From: Bacillota bacterium
Lineage (GTDB): Bacteria > Bacillota > Tb-RUG-66
DNA: 13,496 nucleotides
Direction: 5' to 3'
NCBI GenBank assembly: GCA_016288255.1
Contig: JAEEYS010000064.1
Location: forward strand, 1 to 13,496
Positions 7,769 to 13,340 of this stretch are shown here, piece by piece. The translations under genes were made by a program, and so were the position numbers. The notes below the pieces were generated by a model. The model made no database searches, was not told where the DNA came from, and saw only the letters and a program-made list of their open reading frames with translations. Position 1 is the stretch's first letter, and each line of letters starts with the position of its first letter.

Positions 7769-9018
7769 AACCTTTTTTAGATTCCGTAAAAAGCTTTTTG
7801 GTTCGTTTTGTAAAAAAAGATTTTCTCAGTAAACTGACGGCTGTCTTTTTGGCATTGATCATTTGGACCTATGTTGCCGTGCAGCAGGATACGGATAATT
7901 TTCAGGTGATCCGGGATATCCCTGTGGTATTGCGGAACTTATCGGAGGATTATGCTGTCATGAATGAGAGCGATCTTTATGTCAGCGTCAGGATCAGCGG
8001 CAGAAGATCTGTGATCAAAAACATCAAAACATCGGATATTTTGGTTGAGGCGGATATGAACAACCGAGGAGAAGGTGTGAGCACGGTACCGGTCATTGTA
8101 ACAGTGCCGGATACGGTGACTTTGGCCAGTGTGCAGCCTGCTACCGTTGAAGTCAAATTGGATACGGTGATCAGCAAGAATTTCCCCATTGAAGTTGTGA
8201 CAACAGGCCAAGTCGCGCAGGGAACGACCATGTCTACCGGTTACACGGTGGTTCCGGGAGAAGTGGTGGTGACCGGGCCGAAGAGTACCATCGAGTCGAT
8301 AGAAAAAGCGGCTGTTTATGTGAATATAGAAGAAAGGGATACTTCTTTCACCACAACGGTCCCAATCCAGTTTTATAACAAGAATGATAAGCTGATAGAA
8401 GATGCACAGTTAAAATACAATCCTAATTTTGCGGAAGTACAGATCGTCATAGGAAAGACGGCGACCCTTTCCGTACATCCGGCGATCAAAGGAAAACCGG
8501 CAGAGGGATACAGCATTATTTCCGCTACGGTGGAACCGGCAACGGTAGGGGTGATCCAGACCGGCAGAAACGGAACGGTGCAGAATATTTCCACCGAGGA
8601 GATCGACATTACAGATCTCAATACCAGCTTGGAAAAGACAGTGAAATTGAATGTCCCGACCGGGTATGAGCTTGCAAATAAAGACAATGGGAATGTAACG
8701 GTAAAAGTGGTGATCGACAGGATCGGCACAAAAGAATTCCGTATCGATACCGGAAATATCAGCTTGATCGGCATCAATCAGAATCAGCTTCGGTTTATGG
8801 ACGATACGTTGACCTTTACCGTAAAAGGCGCGCAGACCATTTTGGATGGCATTACGGAAGAAAGTTTGGCGCCCACCTTGGATATTTCCGACTTACCTGC
8901 CAATACGGACGGCTCTTCCGTTTATGAAAAAGCGCTAAAAGTGACCCTTCCGGAAGGGGCCGAAGTAGTGGGCGGCGGACCGACAGTACGGTTCGAATTG
9001 ACGGAAGAAAATGGGTAG
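7765..9018 (+). CDS. cdaR: CdaA regulatory protein CdaR (YbbR-repeat protein)
   Basis: The 417-residue protein starts with a short basic cytoplasmic stretch and one membrane anchor (residues about 21-39, LTAVFLALIIWTYVAV). The rest is an extracytoplasmic beta-rich region that I read as four YbbR repeats of roughly 85 residues (about 45-130, 135-225, 230-318 and 328-412). Repeat-like segments include IPVVLRNLSEDY, VTGPKSTIESIEKA and LPEGAEVVGG. CdaR binds CdaA at the membrane and changes its cyclase activity in other Bacillota. GGGAGGG (7748-7754) lies inside the end of cdaA and the genes overlap by four bases. No terminator follows, so transcripts could run into the ribozyme region downstream. 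Confidence 0.92.
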   Translation: MKPFLDSVKSFLVRFVKKDFLSKLTAVFLALIIWTYVAVQQDTDNFQVIRDIPVVLRNLSEDYAVMNESDLYVSVRISGRRSVIKNIKTSDILVEADMNNRGEGVSTVPVIVTVPDTVTLASVQPATVEVKLDTVISKNFPIEVVTTGQVAQGTTMSTGYTVVPGEVVVTGPKSTIESIEKAAVYVNIEERDTSFTTTVPIQFYNKNDKLIEDAQLKYNPNFAEVQIVIGKTATLSVHPAIKGKPAEGYSIISATVEPATVGVIQTGRNGTVQNISTEEIDITDLNTSLEKTVKLNVPTGYELANKDNGNVTVKVVIDRIGTKEFRIDTGNISLIGINQNQLRFMDDTLTFTVKGAQTILDGITEESLAPTLDISDLPANTDGSSVYEKALKVTLPEGAEVVGGGPTVRFELTEENG

Positions 9019-9049
9019 GAATGTGTAAAAATACGGGCAAAAAACGGCT

Positions 9050-9078
9050 TTGACAGATACGGTGAGGAAAGTTATCTA
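9050..9078 (+). promoter_or_regulatory. Candidate promoter ahead of the glmS ribozyme unit
   Basis: A perfect TTGACA (9050-9055) is followed after 17 bases by TATCTA (9073-9078), which matches the -10 consensus at only three positions. It would start an RNA near 9085, before the ribozyme. Readthrough from cdaR is the alternative. Confidence 0.35.
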
Positions 9079-9305
9079 AGGAAGGTTTTTCAGCGTATTC
9101 ACTGCCGAAATTTGCTTTGGGGACTTAGATAAAATCGGCTGCAAAGAAGCGGCTGTATCGGCAGAAAGCGGCTTTGATCCGAGAAAAAAGTTTAGAAGAA
9201 GACGGGTGCGTATCGGGCGAAAGATCCGGTAAGCACCCGATCGTTTGATGGATAGCGAAGGGGGTGAGAAAGAGAAGATCGCAGAGGCAGTCAATGGGGA
9301 TTGCC
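9072..9305 (+). other. Hairpin-rich leader upstream of the ribozyme, no gene recognised
   Basis: The 355 bases between cdaR and the ribozyme (9019-9373) hold no convincing gene. They do hold foldable elements. A perfect 9-bp pairing links TTATCTAAG (9072-9080) with CTTAGATAA (9124-9132). A two-part hairpin pairs 9203-9209 with 9233-9239 (CGGGTGC/GCACCCG) and, inside it, 9212-9216 with 9226-9230. A 7-bp hairpin pairs 9286-9292 with 9299-9305. Related GCGGCT-containing segments recur between 9135 and 9175. None is followed by a T tract. This matches no RNA family I know. Confidence 0.35.
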
Positions 9306-9373
9306 CAGGAAATAAAGAAAAGAAAAATCAATAGAAACGAACAAAAAGTGGTTTGGATCGTATTCCGACAAAA

Positions 9374-9656
9374 AGCGCCTGGACTGGAGAATGAGAAAAG
9401 AAAAAGTGTCTTGGCAGATGCGGGAAGCTTTTTCTTTGTTTTACTGTACCGGTAAAAAGCAGGAATTTCTCAACCAGTTGACGAGGGATGGCAGTTATCG
9501 AAAGACTCGGCGGATGCTGCCACGGCCGGAAGATTCCACTCACCGATCAAGACAAAGGCCTTATCAGGCATCTTGCGGTGACGGGGAAGTTTCCCAGCGG
9601 GTCGTTAGGAAGGAAGCAAAAAGCAGAACAAAACTGTAACAGAGGTCCTTCTGCCG
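9374..9656 (+). promoter_or_regulatory. glmS ribozyme (GlcN-6-P-activated self-cleaving riboswitch), atypical gene context
   Basis: The conserved parts of the glmS ribozyme appear in order. A|GCGCCTGG at 9374-9382 has cleavage expected between 9374 and 9375. P1 has ACTGG 9383-9387 pairing CCAGT 9474-9478, extended by TGAGAAA 9392-9398 with TTTCTCA 9466-9472. Then come GTTGACGAGGG at 9477-9487 and P2 TGGCAG 9489-9494 with CTGCCA 9517-9522. Between the P2 strands lie TTATCGA (9495-9501) and TCGGCGGATG (9507-9516). CGCC (9376-9379) can pair with GGCG (9509-9512), as in the double-pseudoknot core. The core resembles the Thermoanaerobacter ribozyme. P1 is enlarged. The 3' domain is less standard: CGGC/GAAG (9523-9532) can pair with CTTC/GCCG (9648-9656), enclosing a long stem (9534-9588). 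The 3' limit is a guess. It precedes an acetyltransferase-nagB-glmM operon, not glmS. Confidence 0.88.
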
Positions 9657-9684
9657 CTGCGCGGGTAGGTAAAAGCGCCCGCAG
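9657..9684 (+). other. Hairpin just upstream of the acetyltransferase ribosome binding site
   Basis: CTGC (9657-9660) and GGG (9663-9665) pair with CCC (9678-9680) and GCAG (9681-9684), with a two-base bulge. There is no T tract after it, so it is not a terminator. It may be the last element of the ribozyme leader. Confidence 0.35.
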
Positions 9685-9715
9685 TAAACAGAAAAAAAGG
9701 AGTTTTATAGAATAC

Positions 9716-10372
9716 ATGTATACGATCAAAGACTTATATGATCTGGATCATACGCTTGCAAAAGAGTATCTGGAGCAGTTCACTTATCCGTGGGAGGCTC
9801 TCAAGGGGATCAAGGATCTTATCCTTGCGCTCGGACCGAAACTGGGAGACGATTACGAAGAAGTGTCAAAGAATGTGTGGGTCCACAAGACAGCCAAAGT
9901 GTTCCCTTCGGCATATCTGGGAGAACCATGCATCATAGGGCCTGAAACAGAAGTAAGGCATTGTGCTTTTATCAGAGGTTCGGCTCTTGTCGGCGCGAAC
10001 TGCGTGATTGGGAACTCTGTGGAGCTCAAAAATGTGATCCTTTTTGACCATGTCCAGACACCGCATTATAATTATGTGGGCGATTCGATCCTGGGCTACT
10101 ATTCACACATGGGAGCCGGTTCCATCACATCCAACGTCAAGTCTGACAAGGCTCTTGTAGTCATTCATGACGGATTAGAAAATATGGAGACCGGTATCAA
10201 GAAGATCGGCGCTATGCTGGGAGACTATGTTGAGCTTGGCTGCAACAGTGTATGCAACCCGGGAACCGTCATAGGAAGGCACAGCAATGTGTATCCGACC
10301 TCATGCGTGAGAGGAGTAGTTCCGGAAAACAGTATTTTTAAAGACAACGGGGTCATCATTAAGAAGAGATAG
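9716..10372 (+). CDS. Left-handed beta-helix acetyltransferase, GlmU C-domain-like (probable GlcN-1-P N-acetyltransferase)
   Basis: From the ATG at 9716 this is a 218-residue protein. An N-terminal helical segment (MYTIKDLYDLDHTLAKEY, FTYPWEALKGIKDLI) is followed by hexapeptide repeats from about residue 53 to the end. VELKNVILFDHVQTPHYNYVGDSILG lines up with the acetyltransferase site of GlmU: TPHYNYVGD keeps the histidine (His117) equivalent to GlmU His363, and HMGAGSITSN matches GlmU NIGAGTIT. There is no N-terminal nucleotidyltransferase domain, so it should acetylate GlcN-1-P but not form UDP-GlcNAc. A longer frame begins at 9488 but lies inside the ribozyme and is not a real N-terminus. 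AAGGAG (9697-9702) is 13 bases from the ATG, unusually far. First gene after the ribozyme, with nagB 34 bases downstream. No TTG leucine codons occur, unlike upstream genes. Confidence 0.85.
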   Translation: MYTIKDLYDLDHTLAKEYLEQFTYPWEALKGIKDLILALGPKLGDDYEEVSKNVWVHKTAKVFPSAYLGEPCIIGPETEVRHCAFIRGSALVGANCVIGNSVELKNVILFDHVQTPHYNYVGDSILGYYSHMGAGSITSNVKSDKALVVIHDGLENMETGIKKIGAMLGDYVELGCNSVCNPGTVIGRHSNVYPTSCVRGVVPENSIFKDNGVIIKKR

Positions 10373-10406
10373 AAACGAGAGAATTCAACGATAAGGAGAT
10401 TGGACA

Positions 10407-11198
10407 ATGAGAGTTATTATTCAGGACGATTATCAAAAAATGAGCCTTTGGGCAGCCAATTATATTGCAGAAAAAATCAATGCCCATAAAGAAGACAGAC
10501 CTTTTGTGCTCGGACTTCCTACAGGTTCTTCGCCCATCGGTGTTTATCAAGAGCTGATCAAAATGAACAAAGCCGGCAAAGTATCTTTTGCCAATGTCGT
10601 AACATTCAACATGGACGAATATGTGGGACTTCCGCACGAACACGACCAGAGCTACTGGTATTTCATGCACGACAATTTCTTTGACCATTTGGTAGACATG
10701 AAGGCTGAAAATATCAACATTCTCGATGGCATGACCGATGATCCGGAAGGGGAATGCAAACGCTATGAAGAAAAGATCGCATCCTATGGCGGTATCGACC
10801 TGTTCATGGGCGGTATCGGAGTGGATGGACATCTGGCATTCAACGAACCTTTCACATCGCTTACTTCGAGAACGGGAGTAAGAGATCTTACGACCGACAC
10901 GCGTATCGTAAACAGCAGATTCTTTGGCAATGACCCTGAAAAAGTTCCTTCTCAGGCTTTGTCAGTCGGTATTGGCACAGTCACTGACGCAAAAGAAGTT
11001 TTGGTACTGATCAGCGGTCACAACAAAGCGCGCGCAATGGCAGCCGTAGTGGAAGGCAATGTCAGCCAAAAATGGACTTGCAGCGCTCTTCAGATGCACA
11101 ACGCGGCGATCATCGCCTGCGATGAAGCTGCCTGCGGTGAGCTTATGGTAGACACTTATAAGTATTTTCTCGACATCGAACGCAAGGAGAGGATATAG
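10407..11198 (+). CDS. nagB: Glucosamine-6-phosphate deaminase / isomerase
   Basis: This enzyme interconverts GlcN-6-P with fructose-6-phosphate plus ammonia. The 263-residue protein is of the long E. coli type (266 residues), not the shorter Bacillus type, and aligns along its length. Sites: LPTGSSP (phosphate loop, 38-43), FNMDEYVG with Asp70 (E. coli Asp72), GVDGHLAFNEP with Asp140, His142 and Glu147 (E. coli Asp141, His143, Glu148), and SRFFGND. In the E. coli GlcNAc-6-P allosteric site, Arg158 corresponds to Gly157 here and Lys160 to Arg159, so activation by GlcNAc-6-P is probably lost. AAGGAG lies eight bases before the ATG. nagA and transport genes are absent. It sits between a GlcN-1-P-type acetyltransferase and glmM, two bases from glmM, behind a GlcN-6-P ribozyme. 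This context suggests synthesis of GlcN-6-P rather than breakdown. Confidence 0.93.
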   Translation: MRVIIQDDYQKMSLWAANYIAEKINAHKEDRPFVLGLPTGSSPIGVYQELIKMNKAGKVSFANVVTFNMDEYVGLPHEHDQSYWYFMHDNFFDHLVDMKAENINILDGMTDDPEGECKRYEEKIASYGGIDLFMGGIGVDGHLAFNEPFTSLTSRTGVRDLTTDTRIVNSRFFGNDPEKVPSQALSVGIGTVTDAKEVLVLISGHNKARAMAAVVEGNVSQKWTCSALQMHNAAIIACDEAACGELMVDTYKYFLDIERKERI

Positions 11199-11200
11199 CT

Positions 11201-12559
11201 ATGGAGAGAAAATGTAAATATTTCGGAACGGACGGATTCCGCGGCGAAGCCAATAAAGATCTGACTTTTGATCACGCGATCAAGATCGGCCGATTCCTCG
11301 GATGGTATTATGGCGCCAGACTCGACAAAAAGGCTAAAATCGTTATCGGAAAAGATACCAGACGTTCAAGCTATATGTTTGAATACGCGCTTTGCACAGG
11401 CCTTGTGGCTTCCGGCGCAGACGCTTATATCATGCATGTCACCACAACGCCTTCGGTATCCTATATCGCGCGGGTCGATGACTTTGACTGCGGTATCATG
11501 ATCTCGGCTTCTCACAACCCGTATTATGATAATGGGATCAAGATATTGAACAATTTCGGTGAAAAGATGGAAGATGAAACGCTGCTTAAGATCGAGGACT
11601 ATATCGACGGCAAGATCGAAGTGCCGATGGCGGAACGGGACAAGATCGGCCGCACCGTTGATTATACGGAAGGTAGAAACCGCTATACGGGCAATTTGAT
11701 CTCTATGTCAAAATACAGCTTCAGAGGAGTCAAAGTCGGTCTTGATGTTGCGAACGGAGCCGCATGGTCCATTGCCAAGGCGGTATTCGACGCGCTGGGA
11801 GCAAAAACATATGTTATGAACAATACTCCGGACGGCTATAACATCAACACCAATTGCGGCAGTACGCATATTGAGCATCTGCAGAAGTTTGTAGTGGAAA
11901 ACAGGCTGGATGTAGGGTTTGCCTATGACGGCGATGCGGACCGTTGTCTCTGCGTGGACGAAAAAGGCAACGTAGTCACAGGGGACCACATTTTGTATAT
12001 TTACGGCCTTTATATGAAAGAACGCGGTAAATTACTCAACAACAAAGTCGTTACTACCGTCATGTCGAATTTCGGTCTTTACAAAGCCCTTGACGCAGTG
12101 GGGATCGAATACGAACAGACTAAGGTAGGCGACAAATACGTTTATGAAAACATGGTCGAAAAAGGCCACAGGATCGGTGGTGAACAATCCGGTCATATCA
12201 TTTTCTCCAAATACGAAACGACCGGCGACGGGATCTTGACCAGCATCAAGATGATGGAAGTCATGCTTGCCAAAGAAAAACCCATGAGTGAACTGGCAGC
12301 GCCGGTAGTATTTTATCCTCAGGTACTCAAGAACGTTCGCGTCAAGAGCAAAGAAGCCTGCATGACCGATCCGGATGTCATTGCCGAAGATCAAAAAGTC
12401 AAAGAACTGCTGGGGAAAACAGGACGCACGCTCTTGCGTGAATCCGGGACCGAACCGGTGATCCGCGTTATGGTAGAAGGCGAAGATAAAGACCTTTGTG
12501 AAAAATACGTTGATCAGATCATTTCGGTCATCAAAGCAAAAGGACATATCGTTGAGTAG
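11201..12559 (+). CDS. glmM: Phosphoglucosamine mutase
   Basis: The enzyme converts GlcN-6-P to GlcN-1-P for UDP-GlcNAc and peptidoglycan synthesis. The 452-residue protein has the four-domain phosphohexomutase pattern: YFGTDGFRGEAN at the N-terminus, the phosphoserine loop ISASHNP (Ser104), the metal loop DGDADR (Asp243, Asp245, Asp247), the sugar-specificity loop GGEQSGH (327-332) and the phosphate loop RESGTEPVIRVMVE (413-426). The Ser at 102 and GEQSGH fit GlmM rather than phosphomannomutase, although some divergence is visible. AAGGAGAGG (11184-11192) lies in the end of nagB, and two bases separate the genes, so translation is likely coupled. In many Bacillota glmM directly follows cdaR, and GlmM can inhibit CdaA; here the ribozyme and two genes lie between. 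A terminator follows at 12646. Confidence 0.92.
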   Translation: MERKCKYFGTDGFRGEANKDLTFDHAIKIGRFLGWYYGARLDKKAKIVIGKDTRRSSYMFEYALCTGLVASGADAYIMHVTTTPSVSYIARVDDFDCGIMISASHNPYYDNGIKILNNFGEKMEDETLLKIEDYIDGKIEVPMAERDKIGRTVDYTEGRNRYTGNLISMSKYSFRGVKVGLDVANGAAWSIAKAVFDALGAKTYVMNNTPDGYNINTNCGSTHIEHLQKFVVENRLDVGFAYDGDADRCLCVDEKGNVVTGDHILYIYGLYMKERGKLLNNKVVTTVMSNFGLYKALDAVGIEYEQTKVGDKYVYENMVEKGHRIGGEQSGHIIFSKYETTGDGILTSIKMMEVMLAKEKPMSELAAPVVFYPQVLKNVRVKSKEACMTDPDVIAEDQKVKELLGKTGRTLLRESGTEPVIRVMVEGEDKDLCEKYVDQIISVIKAKGHIVE

Positions 12560-12645
12560 AAATAAAGTGCGGATTCTGAAGCGTAATAGATGGGAATATC
12601 AAAGAATGCGCTTGAAAAGAACCGATAGGGAAATCAAACAGTAAG

Positions 12646-12679
12646 AAAGAAGACGGCTAAGATCAGCCGTCTTCTTTTT
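12646..12679 (+). terminator. Rho-independent terminator after glmM
   Basis: A perfect stem (12646-12658 with 12665-12677, GC-rich core GACGGCT/AGCCGTC) with a 6-base loop ends in a TTTTT tract (12675-12679). It closes the acetyltransferase-nagB-glmM operon. Confidence 0.92.
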
Positions 12680-12713
12680 GATGTTTGACCGTATTTTGAG
12701 GAACAAAAACAAA

Positions 12714-12747
12714 ATCTTTTGAAAAAGAATTGCTTTTTCCAAAAGAT
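12714..12747. repeat. 14-bp inverted repeat overlapping the riboswitch promoter -35
   Basis: ATCTTTTGAAAAAG (12714-12727) pairs with CTTTTTC-C-AAAAGAT (12733-12747), with one bulged C and a 5-base loop. On the minus strand it is followed by a T-rich run, so it could be a minus-strand terminator; on the plus strand it covers the putative -35. Function unknown. Confidence 0.5.
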
Positions 12748-12758
12748 GGTCTTATAAT
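12730..12758 (+). promoter_or_regulatory. Promoter of the FMN riboswitch-transporter unit
   Basis: TTGCTT (12730-12735), a 17-base spacer and a perfect TATAAT (12753-12758). The start near 12765 lies about 20 bases before the riboswitch aptamer. Confidence 0.6.
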
Positions 12759-12787
12759 AAATTTGCTATCAAGCAAAATAGAATATG

Positions 12788-12980
12788 TCCTCTGGGCAAG
12801 GTGCGTTTTCAGGGTGACTTTTGGCGGTATAACACCAAAAAAGGCACTTGAAAGCAATTCCTGATCGGTGGTGATGCTGTTTTTTGATATAAAAGATCAA
12901 GAAACAGACAAGTCCAACAGCCCCAACAGCCGAACCGGTGTGAATCCGGTACCGCCAGTATAGTCTGAATGGGAGAGGGA
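12788..12980 (+). promoter_or_regulatory. FMN riboswitch (RFN element), divergent
   Basis: Conserved RFN segments occur in order: GGGCAAGGTG (12794-12803), TGGCGGTA (12822-12829), the hairpin ACCGG-TGTGAAT-CCGGT (12934-12950), and the 3' signature AGTATAGTCTGAATGGGAG with AGGGA (12957-12980). P1 can form between TCCTCT (12788-12793) and AGAGGGA (12974-12980) with one bulge. The P3 arm holds a long insertion with a 12-bp stem (12877-12888 with 12896-12907). The usual CCCGCGAGC is replaced by TCCAACAGC (12912-12920). FMN binding would free the terminator at 13016. Without FMN, GAGGGAAG (12975-12982) can pair with CTTCCTTT (13021-13028) as antiterminator. Confidence 0.87.
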
Positions 12981-13015
12981 AGTTTTTGTTTATCCTTTTT
13001 GGTGTACGAAAAGAG

Positions 13016-13050
13016 ATAGGCTTCCTTTTTCGTGGGGAAGCCTATTTTTT
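13016..13050 (+). terminator. Riboswitch-controlled terminator
   Basis: ATAGGCTTCC (13016-13025) pairs perfectly with GGAAGCCTAT (13036-13045), followed by TTTTTT. It lies 36 bases after the FMN aptamer and is the expected expression platform for transcription attenuation. Confidence 0.88.
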
Positions 13051-13340
13051 ATGGGACCGTTTTGATGGATGTCTGCTTGGATGAAAGAGCTTTGCGGCAA
13101 GAACGATCGCAATAGGGAATCCTACCCAAACCCTATTGGAAAAGTTCCCGCAAAAGGGACTGAAATGAGGATAAACGAGGAAATCTGCAAAATAGGAAAA
13201 GGAGCCTATTTTACAAAACCAAACTTCTTTGAGGACGAGTGTTGTTTTCGTTGTTGAGGCAAAACTTAACAACCAGTGTGTCCGCAAATCGCGGCAATTT
13301 CATCTGCAGGGCAGATGACTTAAGGAAGGTGTGTCATACT
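13051..13340 (+). other. Second, hairpin-rich leader between FMN terminator and ECF gene
   Basis: These 290 bases hold no recognised gene. Four hairpins can be seen. CAATAGGG (13110-13117) pairs with CCCTATTG (13131-13138). AAAATAGG (13189-13196) pairs with CCTATTTT (13205-13212). GTTGTTGAG (13250-13258) pairs with CTTAACAAC (13265-13273, one G.T). CATCTGC (13301-13307) pairs with GCAGATG (13311-13317), just before the ribosome binding site AAGGAAGG (13322-13329). The unusual length after an attenuator suggests additional control or a small unseen gene. A 30-residue frame from 13165 has no good ribosome binding site. Confidence 0.4.

Noticed and set aside
9264..9639. Short overlapping frames (from 9264 and 9391) in the cdaR-acetyltransferase gap
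   Set aside because: They overlap the ribozyme, have no clear ribosome binding sites and show no family resemblance.
9488..9715. 76-residue N-terminal extension of the acetyltransferase
   Set aside because: It begins inside the ribozyme P2 stem, lacks a ribosome binding site, has low-complexity basic content, and the family's N-terminus fits the ATG at 9716.
10359..10832. 157-residue minus-strand frame over nagB
   Set aside because: It is a shadow of nagB, with no promoter or ribosome binding site and no recognisable protein features.
13069..13257. Small frame ending in a Cys-rich ECCFRC, or its 30-residue part from 13165
   Set aside because: No good ribosome binding site is seen, and it overlaps hairpins of the leader. 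A peptide cannot be excluded but is not supported.
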